From the NCBI RefSeq assembly GCF_008704495.1, contig NZ_CP023699.1, positions 9,672,001 through 9,736,000 of the forward strand: a DNA stretch of 64,000 bases. The letters are read 5' to 3'. Source of the DNA: Streptomyces kanamyceticus (GTDB taxonomy: Bacteria > Actinomycetota > Actinomycetes > Streptomycetales > Streptomycetaceae). Numbering within the stretch: the first letter of the stretch is position 1; every line of letters begins with the position of its first letter. Below the pieces are notes generated by a model. The model did no database searches. It saw only the letters and a program-made list of their open reading frames with translations, and was not told the DNA's origin. A program made the translations under genes and the position numbers. Positions 26,182 through 36,121 of the stretch are shown here, piece by piece.

Positions 26182-26991
26182 CTACGCCTGCGCGTCCTCG
26201 TGTTCGCCCGCGCTGATCAGCCCCGTCTCGTAGGCGACGATGACGGCCTGGACGCGATCACGGAGTCCGAGCTTGGCGAGGATGCGGGCGACGTGCGTCT
26301 TGACGGTCGCCTCCGCCAGGTGGAGGCGGGCGGCGAGTTCGGCGTTGCTCAGTCCGCGGGCCAGCAGGCCGAGGACCTCCAACTCGCGCGGGGTGAGCGG
26401 GGCGAGGTCGCGGTGGAGGGCGGCGGCGTCGCTGCCGCCCTGGGTGCCGTGCCGGTGCTCGCCGCCGGCGAAGCGCCGCACGAGGCGGCGGGTGATGGCG
26501 GGCGCGAGGAGGGCGTCGCCGGTGCGGACCGTGCGGACGGACGCGGTCAGCTGCTCGGGGGTGACGTCCTTGAGGAGGAAGCCGCTGGCCCCGGCGGACA
26601 GCGCGGCGTAGACGTACCGGTCGAGGTCGAAGGTGGTCAGGATGAGGACGCGGGGCGCGTCGGGCAGCGGAGTCTCAGCTGCTCGAACGGAGTGGGGAGC
26701 CTCGGGAACGGAGTGAGGAGCCTCGGGAACGGAGCAGGGAACTTCGGGAACGGAGCGGGGAGCTTCGGGAGCGGCGAGGATGCGGCGGGTGGCCTCCAGG
26801 CCGTCCATCTCGGGCATGCGGACATCCATCAGGACCACGTCGGGGCGGGTGCGCCGGGCCGCTTCGACCGCTTCGACTCCGTTCGTCGCCTCGGCGACGA
26901 CGTCGATGCCGTCGGCACCGAGGATCATCCGGAATCCGGTGCGGACCAGGGTCTGGTCGTCGGCGAGGAGCACACGCAGGGGCTCGGTCAC
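26182..26991 (-). CDS. NarL/LuxR-family response regulator
   Basis: 269 residues. The receiver domain has the acidic pair at D11-D12, the phosphoacceptor D56 (VVLMDVRMPEMDG) and a conserved Lys in FLLKDV. The C-terminal LuxR helix-turn-helix reads LTPRELEVLGLLARGLSNAE and ATVKTHVARILAKLGLRDRV. The start overlaps the kinase stop as ATGA. An unusual insertion at residues about 75-110, made of heptad repeats (SVPEAPH), interrupts the receiver where the family normally has a short loop. It probably controls the divergent ABC transporter. Confidence 0.93.
   Translation of the reverse strand: MTEPLRVLLADDQTLVRTGFRMILGADGIDVVAEATNGVEAVEAARRTRPDVVLMDVRMPEMDGLEATRRILAAPEAPRSVPEVPCSVPEAPHSVPEAPHSVRAAETPLPDAPRVLILTTFDLDRYVYAALSAGASGFLLKDVTPEQLTASVRTVRTGDALLAPAITRRLVRRFAGGEHRHGTQGGSDAAALHRDLAPLTPRELEVLGLLARGLSNAELAARLHLAEATVKTHVARILAKLGLRDRVQAVIVAYETGLISAGEHEDAQA
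26685..26768 (-). repeat. Four in-frame 21-base tandem repeats in the response regulator gene
   Basis: Four near-identical 21-base units at 26685-26705, 26706-26726, 26727-26747 and 26748-26768 (plus-strand unit begins GAACGGAG and ends TTCGG or CTCGG). Each adds seven residues of the type SVPEAPH, so copy-number change keeps the reading frame. They lie inside the receiver domain. Confidence 0.9.
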
Positions 26992-28352
26992 GGTGTCTCC
27001 AAGGGGATGCGGGCCTCCACACGGTAGCCGCCGGTCAAGCGGCGGCCGGAGTGCAGGGTCCCGTCGTGGACGGCGAGGCGCTCGCGCAGGCCGATCAGGC
27101 CCCGGCCGCCGCCGGTGCCCGCGCCCGGCGGCCCGCCGGTGTCGATGACCTCCACCCGGAGCAGTTCAGGGCCGTAGTCGACGGTCACGGCTGCGCTGGC
27201 GCCGACCGCGTGCTTCACGGTGTTGGTCAGGGCTTCCTGGACCACGCGGTAGGCGGCGAGTTCGAGGCCGGGCGGCAGCGGCCTGGGCGAGCCCGTCACG
27301 GTCAGGCCGACGCGGAGCCCGGCGTCCCGGACCCGTCCGACCAGCGATTCGAGCTGGTCCAGGCCGGGTTGCGGGGTGAGGTCCACCGCCGCGTCGGCCG
27401 GGTCCGCGCCGTCGTCCGCCGCCGGGCCCTCGTCGGCCATGGTGAGCAGGCCCATGACGTGGCGCAGCTCGGTCATGGCCGCCCGTCCGCCCGCCTCGAC
27501 CGCGAGCAGCGCCTCGCTCGCCTGCCCGGGGGAGGACTCCATGATCTTGCGTGCGGCGCCCGCCTGGATGATCATCACGCTGACGTTGTGCGTGACGACG
27601 TCGTGCAGTTCGCGGGCGATCCTGGCCCGCTCGTGCTCGACGGCCCCGCGCAGCGCCTCTGCCTGTTCGCGTTCCAGGGCGGAGAGCCGGGTGCGGCCCT
27701 CGTCGGTGCGGAGTTTCCAGGTGCGCAGGCCGACGGCGGCCACGGCCATCGGGACCAGGATCAGCAGGGCGATGTACTCGTTGGGGACGATCGGCGTCAC
27801 CGAGTTCCCCGAGGTGCCGACCAGGACGACCGCCACCGGCAGCGCCGCCAGGGTCACCACCCGGGAGGGGCTGTACACGGCGGCGCTGTACACGGCGATG
27901 ACGAACGCGTAGAAGGTCAGCCGCATGACGCTGTGCGGGGTCGCCAGCGTCGCGGCCGTCACGACGCACAGCACCGCGAGCGGGTACCGGCGGCGCAGCG
28001 CCAGCGCGCCGGAGGCGATGACCGCGAGGGTCACCATGAAGGCCAGACCGCCGGGTCCTGACGGGCGCGGAACCACGACCTCCACGCCGGGTGCGATCTC
28101 CCGCCTGACGATGTTCCCCGCGTTGTCGATGCCGTAGTAGACGGTCGCGATGCCCAGGACCAGGGCCACCAGAACGTCGAACTGCCAGGCGCGCCGCGTG
28201 GGTTGCGGCGATGGCCCGCTCGGGTACCTGGCGTCGCGGACCGCCCGGCGCGCGGCTCCCCGCAGCCACTCCAGCGTCGTACGAACGTTCATCACCAGGT
28301 CATTGTCGCCGCCGCGCGGACCGGCGGAATCCGTCTCGGCGGTCATCCGCAC
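26988..28352 (-). CDS. Two-component sensor histidine kinase (NarL-partner type)
   Basis: Up to 454 residues. GTG 28352 is the longest start; ATG 28292 (MNVRTTLEWLRGA) is just as likely because a palindromic operator candidate lies almost against the first one. Five or so hydrophobic segments span about residues 55-210. The HisKA_3 phosphoacceptor box ERARIARELHDVVTHNVSV is at about 240-258, and the ATPase G-box ends in GGGRGLIGLRERLAVHDG. Sensor and regulator form one operon with an ATGA junction. Confidence 0.9.
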   Translation of the reverse strand: MRMTAETDSAGPRGGDNDLVMNVRTTLEWLRGAARRAVRDARYPSGPSPQPTRRAWQFDVLVALVLGIATVYYGIDNAGNIVRREIAPGVEVVVPRPSGPGGLAFMVTLAVIASGALALRRRYPLAVLCVVTAATLATPHSVMRLTFYAFVIAVYSAAVYSPSRVVTLAALPVAVVLVGTSGNSVTPIVPNEYIALLILVPMAVAAVGLRTWKLRTDEGRTRLSALEREQAEALRGAVEHERARIARELHDVVTHNVSVMIIQAGAARKIMESSPGQASEALLAVEAGGRAAMTELRHVMGLLTMADEGPAADDGADPADAAVDLTPQPGLDQLESLVGRVRDAGLRVGLTVTGSPRPLPPGLELAAYRVVQEALTNTVKHAVGASAAVTVDYGPELLRVEVIDTGGPPGAGTGGGRGLIGLRERLAVHDGTLHSGRRLTGGYRVEARIPLETP

Positions 28353-28358
28353 CGCACG

Positions 28359-28384
28359 CCTACATCGGCCGCCTACATCGTAGG
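28359..28384. promoter_or_regulatory. Repeated CCTACATCG half sites with a perfect palindrome
   Basis: CCTACATCGTAGG at 28372-28384 is a palindrome with 5-base arms. Its left half, CCTACATCG, is also present at 28359-28367, 13 bases upstream. It lies between the divergent two-component operon and the ABC transporter genes and is a good candidate for the response regulator binding site. Assignment is inference. Confidence 0.5.
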
Positions 28385-28505
28385 GATGACCTTCCCGGCG
28401 CTGATCGAAGCGCGGTACGACAAGGGGTCCGCGCGGCCGACGCGTACGGGCCGGACCCGCTCCTAGCGTTCACGCCGTCAGCCACCCATGACCGAGGAGC
28501 CCTTC

Positions 28506-29213
28506 ATGACCATGCCGGTGATCGAACTGCGCGAGGTGAGCCGCCGATACGACGAAGGGCCGCCCGCCCTGCACGAGGCATCGCTGACCGTGCGGGCAGG
28601 CGAGGCCGTCGCGATCCTCGGCCCCTCAGGCAGCGGCAAGTCCACGCTGCTCCATCTGATCGCGGGCCTGGACCGGCCCGACACGGGGACCGTCACCGTG
28701 GCCGGGGTGCGGGTGGACCAGCTGGGCGAGGCCGGATCGGCGCTCTACCGGCGGTCGAGGATCGGCATGATCTTCCAGTTCTTCAACCTGCTCGACGATC
28801 TGACCGTCACCGACAACGTCGTCCTGCCCGCCAGGCTCGCGGGCATGGCACGCGCCGAGGCCGCCCGTCGGGCCGCCGAGCTCTTGGAAGGCCTGGGCAT
28901 CGACCGGCACGCCCGCGCCTACCCGGGGTGCCTTTCCGGCGGCGAGCGCCAACGGGTCGCGGTGGCACGGGCGTTGATGAACCGGCCGCCGCTGCTCCTC
29001 GCCGACGAGCCGACCGGTGCGCTGGACACCGCCGCCGGGGACGACGTCAGCGGGCTGCTCAGGGACCTCAATGCCGAGGGCCAGACCATCCTGGTGGTCA
29101 CCCACGACCTGGCGCTGGCCCGATCCTGCACGAACCGCACGGTCAGGATCGCCGACGGCCGGATCACCGAAGACGTCAGGACGCAGGCCCCCGCCCCGGA
29201 GTCCGTCCGATGA
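28506..29213 (+). CDS. ABC transporter ATP-binding protein (MacB/LolD type)
   Basis: 235 residues. ATG 28506 is chosen over ATG 28488 because GAGGAG lies six bases before it. Walker A GPSGSGKST at 39-47, Q-loop FQFFN, signature LSGGERQ, Walker B LLLADEPTGAL and the switch His in VVTHDLA are all present, so it should hydrolyse ATP. It overlaps the permease gene by ATGA. With one FtsX-type partner this is an export or lipid/peptide-stress transporter rather than an importer; a link to the adjacent kinase is typical of antibiotic-response modules. Confidence 0.95.
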   Translation: MTMPVIELREVSRRYDEGPPALHEASLTVRAGEAVAILGPSGSGKSTLLHLIAGLDRPDTGTVTVAGVRVDQLGEAGSALYRRSRIGMIFQFFNLLDDLTVTDNVVLPARLAGMARAEAARRAAELLEGLGIDRHARAYPGCLSGGERQRVAVARALMNRPPLLLADEPTGALDTAAGDDVSGLLRDLNAEGQTILVVTHDLALARSCTNRTVRIADGRITEDVRTQAPAPESVR

Positions 29214-31561
29214 GCGCGCTCGGCAACGTGGTGCGCTCGGGGGTGGGCCGCCGCCGGGTGCAGACCTTGGTGATCGGGCTCGCCACGATGATGGCGGTGG
29301 CCGCGTCCGTCCTCGGCGGCTCGCTGCTCGTGGTGTCCGGTGCGCCCTTCGAGGACGCCTTCGCCGAGCAGCACGGCGCGCATCTGTCCGTGGCGTTCGA
29401 CGCGTCCGAGGTGCGTGCCGGACAGCTGTCGAAGTCCAAGGACGCCGAGGGGGTGAGCGGTTCGGCCGGACCGTTCCGTACGGCGACGCTCTCCCCGCGG
29501 GCGGACGAGTCGGGCCCCGGGTGGCCGATGACCGTAGTCGGCCGGGGCGATCCAGGACGAGCCGTGGACGAGGTGAAGCTGCTCGACGGGCGATGGCCCG
29601 CGCGCTCCGGCGAGATCGTGCTGTCCACCGACTCCGCGCGCATCCCGACCATGGGCAGCGAGGTCACCTTCGCCCAACTGCCCGGCGATCCGGCGCTGAC
29701 GGTGGTGGGCGTGGCCCGCTCGGTCACGGGGACCGCCGACGCCTGGGTGGTGCCGTCCCAGATGGCGGCGCTCACCGCGCCCGGCAGCGGCGGCTACCAG
29801 ATGCTCTACCGCTTCACCGATGCGGACACCGCCGCGCGGATCACCGCGGGCCGCAAGGCCGTGACGCGGTCCCTGCCCGCGGGAGCGGCCGTCGGCGAAC
29901 AGTCCTGGCTCACCGTCAAGAAGACCGCCGAGCGCGACACCGCCGTCTACGTCCCCTTCCTCATCGCGTTCGGCGCCCTGAGCCTCGTCATGTCGGTGCT
30001 GATCGTCGGCAATGTCGTCGCGTCGGCCGTCGGCGCGGGCACGCGCCGCATCGGCATCCTCAAGGCCGTCGGCTTCACCCCGGCCCTGGTCGTGCGGGCC
30101 TACGTGGGCCAGGCGCTGATCCCCGCCGCCGCCGGGGCGGTCCTCGGCCTCTTCGCGGGCCACCTGCTCGCCGTCCCCGTACTGGCCGAGGCAGGGGAGG
30201 TCTACGGCACCTCGTCCCTGGGCATCGCCCCCTGGGTCGATCTGACGGTGATCGCCGGAGTGCTCGGACTGGTCGCGGCGACCGCGTGGGCGAGCGCCTT
30301 GCGGGCCGGGCGGCTCCGGACGGTCGACGCGCTCGCCGTCGGGCGCTCCGCGTCGGCGGGGCGCGGCCGACGGGCGGCCCGCCTGGCCGGACGGCTGCCG
30401 CTGCCGCAGCCGGTCGCCCTGGGCCTGGCAAGGCCGTTCGCGCGGCCCGCCCGCGCACTGGGCATGGGCGCGGCGATCCTGTTCGGCGCCATCGCCGTCA
30501 CGTTCACCGTGGGGATGGGCGCCACGCTCGGCGAGGTGATGAAGGCCAAGGCCCACGACGCCGCCGATGTCGTCGTACCCGCGCCCATGCCGGACTTCGG
30601 CCCCCGAGCCCCCGGCGCCGAGAAGCAGCGGCCGGGTCCTGACCCCGCCGAGGTGGCCGTGGCCGTCAAGTCCGCCGAGGGGACGGGGAAGTACTACAGC
30701 GCGACGAAGGTCCGGACGACCGTGTCCGGCCTGACCGGCACCGTCGACGCGGTCGCCTTCACCGGCGACGCCTCCTGGGGCGGCTTCACCCTGGTCTCGG
30801 GCCGCTGGCTCGACGGGACCGGCGAGGCCGTGGTCCCCACTCCTTTCCTGGCCGCCACCGGCACCCGCGTCGGCGACACCATCACCCTCGACGGCCTGGC
30901 CGAACCGGTCACGGTCCGGATCGTCGGCGAGGTCCTCGACCCCCGCAACAACGGCATGCAGGTCTTCACCGACGCCTCGACCCTCGCCGCCGCACACCCC
31001 GACCCGACGGAGACGAGCCATCACATCGCGCTCACGTCGGGCACCGACGTCTCCGGTTACGTCGCCACGCTGAACAAGAGCCTGGATCCGCTGGGGGTCA
31101 CCGCCCGGGCGGGCGGCCTCGACGCGGACGGCGACATGGTCGCCACGCTCAACGCGCTGTCCGCGACACTCACCCTGATGCTCGTCGCCGTCGCCGCGCT
31201 CGGCGTACTCAACGGCGTACTGCTCGACACCCGCGAGCGCGTCAGGGAGATCGGCGTGCACAAGGCACTCGGCATGACGCCCCGTCAGACCGTCGTGATG
31301 GTCGTCACCTCGGTCGTCGTGACCGGCCTCGTCGCGGGTGCCCTGGGCGTGCCGCTCGGCGTGGCCCTGCACGGTTGGGTTCTTCCCGCGATGGGTGACA
31401 GCGTGGGGCTGCGCTTTCCCGAATCCGTCATCGACGTCTACGACGGGGTCGAACTGCTCCCCCTCGTACTCGGCGGCCTGCTGATCGCCACCCTGGGGGC
31501 GCTCCTGCCCGCGGGCTGGGCCGCCAGGGCCCGCACGGCGACGGCCCTGCGCACCGAATAG
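29210..31561 (+). CDS. FtsX-like ABC transporter permease
   Basis: 783 residues from ATG 29210 (ATGA overlap). One N-terminal membrane segment (VQTLVIGLATMMAVAASVLG), a large extracellular domain, a bundle of three segments around 240-390, a second extracellular domain, and a final bundle of three, with the FtsX core LGVLNGVLLDTRERVREIGV followed by HKALGMTPRQTVVMVVTSVV. This duplicated layout is usual for actinobacterial permeases that pair with a single ATPase. Substrate unknown. Confidence 0.93.
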   Translation: MSALGNVVRSGVGRRRVQTLVIGLATMMAVAASVLGGSLLVVSGAPFEDAFAEQHGAHLSVAFDASEVRAGQLSKSKDAEGVSGSAGPFRTATLSPRADESGPGWPMTVVGRGDPGRAVDEVKLLDGRWPARSGEIVLSTDSARIPTMGSEVTFAQLPGDPALTVVGVARSVTGTADAWVVPSQMAALTAPGSGGYQMLYRFTDADTAARITAGRKAVTRSLPAGAAVGEQSWLTVKKTAERDTAVYVPFLIAFGALSLVMSVLIVGNVVASAVGAGTRRIGILKAVGFTPALVVRAYVGQALIPAAAGAVLGLFAGHLLAVPVLAEAGEVYGTSSLGIAPWVDLTVIAGVLGLVAATAWASALRAGRLRTVDALAVGRSASAGRGRRAARLAGRLPLPQPVALGLARPFARPARALGMGAAILFGAIAVTFTVGMGATLGEVMKAKAHDAADVVVPAPMPDFGPRAPGAEKQRPGPDPAEVAVAVKSAEGTGKYYSATKVRTTVSGLTGTVDAVAFTGDASWGGFTLVSGRWLDGTGEAVVPTPFLAATGTRVGDTITLDGLAEPVTVRIVGEVLDPRNNGMQVFTDASTLAAAHPDPTETSHHIALTSGTDVSGYVATLNKSLDPLGVTARAGGLDADGDMVATLNALSATLTLMLVAVAALGVLNGVLLDTRERVREIGVHKALGMTPRQTVVMVVTSVVVTGLVAGALGVPLGVALHGWVLPAMGDSVGLRFPESVIDVYDGVELLPLVLGGLLIATLGALLPAGWAARARTATALRTE

Positions 31562-31581
31562 GAAACGGAGACCGTACGCAT

Positions 31582-32361
31582 ATGAATCAGGGCGAACTAC
31601 CCCTCCACGCGTCGTCGTTCGGCGCGGCGGCGGCCGCATACGCCGAACACCGTCCCGACTACGCGCGGACCGCGGTGCGCTGGGCGCTCGAACCCTCGCC
31701 GGGCCCACGCGTGCTCGATCTCGGCGCGGGAACCGGGAAGTTGACCGCCACGCTGGTCGAGCTGGGGGCCGACGTCGTCGCGGTCGAGCCCGATCCGGCC
31801 ATGCTGAGCGAGCTGCGCGGCGCGCTGCCGGACGTCCGTGCCCTGGCGGGCAGCGCCGAGGCGATCCCGCTGCCGGACGCTTCCGTGGACGCCGTGCTCG
31901 CGGGCAACGCCATGCACTGGTTCGACATGGCTGTCGCGGGACCCGAGATCGCCAGGGTCCTCGCCCCCGGCGGCGTGCTGGCCGGTCTGTGGAACCTCAT
32001 GGACGACCAGGTCGAGTGGGTCGCCGGGCTCGCACGCGTCAGCGGGAGCGCGGCCATCGGCCCGCGCGACACCCCCGCGAGCTGGCGCGCCGAGACGGCC
32101 GCCATGCACCTCCCGAAGACCGGCGCGGCCGCCCGGTTCGGCTCGCCGGAACAGGCGGACTTCCCGCACGGGCAGCGCCGCGGCGCCGACTCCCTCGTCG
32201 AGACCCTCGCCACGCGCGCGGGAATGCTGGTCATGCCGGAACAGGAACAACAGGCCGCGCTGGCCCGGATCCGCGCGTTCCTCGCGAGTACGCCAGGGAC
32301 CGCCCGCGGTGAGTTCACCCTGCCGATGCGGACCGGGGTGCTGCGCGTCCGGCGGCTGTGA
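31582..32361 (+). CDS. Class I SAM-dependent methyltransferase
   Basis: 259 residues from ATG 31582 with GGAGACC upstream, 20 bases after the permease, so perhaps in the same transcript. Motif I VLDLGAGTGKL is at 44-54, followed by VVAVEPDPAML and GSAEAIPLPDASVDAVL, typical of Methyltransf_11/25. FGAAAAAYAEHRPDY at the N-terminus is shared by many actinobacterial members. Substrate cannot be told. Confidence 0.9.
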   Translation: MNQGELPLHASSFGAAAAAYAEHRPDYARTAVRWALEPSPGPRVLDLGAGTGKLTATLVELGADVVAVEPDPAMLSELRGALPDVRALAGSAEAIPLPDASVDAVLAGNAMHWFDMAVAGPEIARVLAPGGVLAGLWNLMDDQVEWVAGLARVSGSAAIGPRDTPASWRAETAAMHLPKTGAAARFGSPEQADFPHGQRRGADSLVETLATRAGMLVMPEQEQQAALARIRAFLASTPGTARGEFTLPMRTGVLRVRRL

Positions 32362-32365
32362 GCGA

Positions 32366-32401
32366 GCCCGCGGTGGACGGCACGCGCCGTCCACCGCGGG
32401 C
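32366..32401. terminator. Perfect 16-bp hairpin between convergent genes
   Basis: Arms 32366-32381 and 32386-32401 pair perfectly over 16 bases (GCCCGCGGTGGACGGC) around a 4-base loop. It sits between the convergent methyltransferase and monooxygenase genes, so it probably ends transcription from both sides; there is no T tract, as is usual in Streptomyces. Confidence 0.85.
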
Positions 32402-32420
32402 CCGTTCGCCGGGCGAGCGG

Positions 32421-33941
<1,521 letters not shown>

Positions 33942-33969
33942 TCAAGGCGATGATTCTGCGCCATGACCT

Positions 33970-33988
33970 GGGCCTTGCCGCAAGGCCC
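33970..33988 (-). promoter_or_regulatory. Rifamycin-associated element (RAE)
   Basis: On the minus strand the 19 bases read GGGCCTTGCGGCAAGGCCC. The RAE consensus as I recall it is GGGGCTTGCGGCAAGGCCC, so 18 of 19 match, with the dyad intact. RAEs lie upstream of rifamycin-inactivation genes in actinomycetes and are needed for their induction by rifampin. Here it precedes the Rox-like gene. Confidence 0.85.
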
Positions 33989-34003
33989 CCTGTCCGCTAT
34001 AAA
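33975..34003 (+). promoter_or_regulatory. Promoter overlapping the RAE, facing the phosphotransferase gene
   Basis: TTGCCG (33975-33980), a 17-base spacer and TATAAA (33998-34003) make a good vegetative-type promoter reading to the right. Its -35 box lies inside the RAE dyad. It would start transcripts near 34010. Confidence 0.6.
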
Positions 34004-34013
34004 TTAAGAGTGG

Positions 34014-34047
34014 CAAGGAGCGGCTGACCTCCTTGTCTTTCTTTTTT
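34014..34047 (+). terminator. Intrinsic terminator or attenuator just after the RAE promoter
   Basis: CAAGGAG (34014-34020) and CTCCTTG (34029-34035) form a 7-bp stem with an 8-base loop, followed at once by TCTTTCTTTTTT. A T tract like this is rare at this G+C content. It would stop the rightward transcript after about 40 bases, before the phosphotransferase start at 34146. Confidence 0.6.
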
Positions 34048-34145
34048 GCCTTGTGCTTCTTCTGCCCGCTCTCCGTAGGTGGATGAGAACCCGAGGACCC
34101 GGAAACTCCCTTGCCGGTCCCGCGCCCCGAAGCGATGATCGCGGG

Positions 34146-35105
34146 ATGGTTTCGACCCTCCCTCCCGACGGCCGCGCCGGAATCGACGCCGCGCTCGTAC
34201 GGCGCCTGATCGCCGCGCAGTTCCCGCGGTGGAGCGGCCTGACCGTCACCCCGGTCGAGGTGGACGGCTGGGACAACCGCACCTACCGCCTCGGCGACGA
34301 CATGACGGTGCGGCTGCCCACCGCCGCGGGCTACGTCCCCGCCGTCGACAAGGAGAACGACTGGCTGCCGCGCCTCGCGCCGTCGCTGCCCGTCGCCGTC
34401 CCACCCGTACTGGCCAAAGGCGAACCGGGTGAGGGATACCCCTACCCCTGGTCCGTGCGCGGCTGGCTGGCAGGGGAGACGGCGGCCCGGGGACACATCG
34501 ACGACATGGCCCAATTCGCCGTATCCGTCGCCGAGTTCGTGCGCGCGCTGCAGCGCTGTGACACCGCGGGAGGGCCGGCAGCGGGGGAGCACAGCTGGTA
34601 CCGGGGAGCCTCACCCGCCCACTACGACGCGGAGACACGCCGCTGCCTGGCCGCGCTGAGGGGACGGGTCGACACCGATCGGGCCGCCACCGTGTGGGAG
34701 GCCGCGCTGGCCGCCGCGTGGGACGGGCCGCCGGTGTGGTTCCACGGCGACATCGCCTCCGGGAACCTGCTGGTCGAAGGCGGCAAACTGACCGCCGTCA
34801 TCGACTTCGGCACCTCGGGCGTCGGCGACCCGGCCTGCGATCTGGTCATCGCGTGGGGCCTGTTCGAGGCAGCGAGCCGGGAGGCGTTCCGGCGGGCCGT
34901 CGACCAGTCGGCCGCGACCTGGGCGCGCGCCAGAGGCTGGGCGCTGTGGAAGGCGCTGCTCGTCCTGTCCGAGTGCATCGACACCGACGAGGAGAAGGCC
35001 GCGGCCAACCGCCGCGTCATCGACGCGGTGCTGGCCGACCACGACCACTTCGGGGCCTCGTCGGCACAGGGACGCGCACCCCTCAGGCCGCCGTCCACCC
35101 CCTGA
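34146..35105 (+). CDS. Aminoglycoside-phosphotransferase-family kinase
   Basis: 319 residues from ATG 34146. The catalytic loop VWFHGDIASGNLLV (about 198-211) and the metal-binding VIDFGTSGVGDPACD (about 217-231) are intact, as is a Lys-free but family-typical N-lobe (WDNRTYRLGDDMTVRLPTA). It belongs to the APH/choline-kinase fold; the natural substrate may be an antibiotic or a metabolite. It differs from rifampin phosphotransferase, which is a PEP-synthase-like protein. The upstream promoter overlaps the RAE, so induction by rifampin is possible. Its 3' end overlaps the sigma factor gene by 23 bases, convergently. Confidence 0.85.
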   Translation: MVSTLPPDGRAGIDAALVRRLIAAQFPRWSGLTVTPVEVDGWDNRTYRLGDDMTVRLPTAAGYVPAVDKENDWLPRLAPSLPVAVPPVLAKGEPGEGYPYPWSVRGWLAGETAARGHIDDMAQFAVSVAEFVRALQRCDTAGGPAAGEHSWYRGASPAHYDAETRRCLAALRGRVDTDRAATVWEAALAAAWDGPPVWFHGDIASGNLLVEGGKLTAVIDFGTSGVGDPACDLVIAWGLFEAASREAFRRAVDQSAATWARARGWALWKALLVLSECIDTDEEKAAANRRVIDAVLADHDHFGASSAQGRAPLRPPSTP

Positions 35106-36021
35106 GCTTCTCGGGGTTTCGTACGCCCCACAGGCTTGTGATCCGGTCGTCCGCGAAGTCGAACGCCATGACCGACACGGTGACGCCGTCCTGCTGGAAG
35201 ACCAGCCCCGGCTGGCCGTTGACCGTGCGCTCCAGGATCGTCTGGCCCGTCGTCAGGCCGGTGGCGGCGATCAGGTAGCGCGCGATCTCCTCGCTGCCGC
35301 CGAGCGGCCGCGGCGCGGCGTTGACCAGCCCGCCGCCGTCGGCGAGGGCCGTCGCGTCCGGATCGAGGAGGCCGATGAGGGCCTCGATGTCCTTGGCCTC
35401 CCACGCCTGCTTGAAGTCCCTGACGAGGTCGGCGCGGCGGGCCGCGGGCGTCGCGCGAGCGTGCGACGCGGCGATGCGGCGGCGGGCCGACGAGGCCAGT
35501 TGACGGCAGGCCGCGGGGGTCCGGCCGACGATGTCGGCGACTTCGGCGAAGGAGTAGCGGAAGACGTCGTGGAGTACGAACGCGACGCGCTCGGCCGGTG
35601 TCATCGACTCGAGGACGACGAGGAACGCCATGCTGATCGACTCGTCGAGCGTGACGCGGTCGGCCGGGTCGGCGGTCCGCCCGGCAGGACGCCCGCCGAT
35701 CCACTCGGAGGGATCGGGCACCGGCTCCGGGATCCACTCGCCCACGTACGTCTCGCGCCGCGCCCGTGCCGAGCCGAGCTGGTCGAGGCAGATGCGGCTC
35801 GCGACCTTCGTGAGCCAGCCGCCGGGGGACTTGATGGCGTCCCGCCCCTCGGGCGACATCGCGTACCACCGCGCGTACGTCTCCTGCACGACGTCCTCGG
35901 CGTCGGCCACCGAGCCGAGGAGCCGGTACGCGACATTGATCAGCTGACGTCGCTCGCTGATGACCGCGCTCAGTCCCGGGTCGAGCGGGCCGCCGTCGCT
36001 CGGCTCGGATGGGGTGTTCAT
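35083..36021 (-). CDS. ECF41-type RNA polymerase sigma factor with SnoaL-like C-terminal domain
   Basis: 312 residues from ATG 36021. Region 2 (LINVAYRLLGSVADAEDVVQ, then SPGGWLTKVASRICLDQL) and region 4 (ESMTPAERVAFVLHDVFRYS, FAEVADIVGRTPAACRQLAS) are followed by a linker EWIPEPVPDP between them and a SnoaL/NTF2-like domain from about 195. The C-terminus RNPEKLRGW corresponds to the NPDKL motif of ECF41 sigma factors. In that family the extra domain controls activity in place of an anti-sigma factor, and the factor transcribes its own gene and a neighbour. ECF41-like promoters are present on both sides of the intergenic region. Confidence 0.92.
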   Translation of the reverse strand: MNTPSEPSDGGPLDPGLSAVISERRQLINVAYRLLGSVADAEDVVQETYARWYAMSPEGRDAIKSPGGWLTKVASRICLDQLGSARARRETYVGEWIPEPVPDPSEWIGGRPAGRTADPADRVTLDESISMAFLVVLESMTPAERVAFVLHDVFRYSFAEVADIVGRTPAACRQLASSARRRIAASHARATPAARRADLVRDFKQAWEAKDIEALIGLLDPDATALADGGGLVNAAPRPLGGSEEIARYLIAATGLTTGQTILERTVNGQPGLVFQQDGVTVSVMAFDFADDRITSLWGVRNPEKLRGWTAA

Positions 36022-36083
36022 GGTGTCGTCGCTCCCTTGGTCGTCCCGGCTGCCATCCGTGCGACAGCCTTCCTCACCCGTAC

Positions 36084-36110
36084 GACGAGGTAGCCGTCCG
36101 AGATGTGAGG
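36084..36110 (-). promoter_or_regulatory. ECF41-like promoter of the sigma factor gene
   Basis: Minus-strand CCTCACA (36110-36104), a 16-base spacer and CGTC (36087-36084). The ECF41 consensus I know is TGTCACA-N16-CGTC; five of seven -35 bases and all four -10 bases match. It would autoregulate the sigma gene that begins at 36021. Confidence 0.7.
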
Positions 36111-36121
36111 TGGGCGCGGCG

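Noticed and set aside
33942..34592. 216-codon minus-strand frame rich in Lys near 34020-34080
   Set aside because: It is antisense to the phosphotransferase and crosses the terminator-like T tract and the RAE; the Lys run comes from the T tract read backwards.
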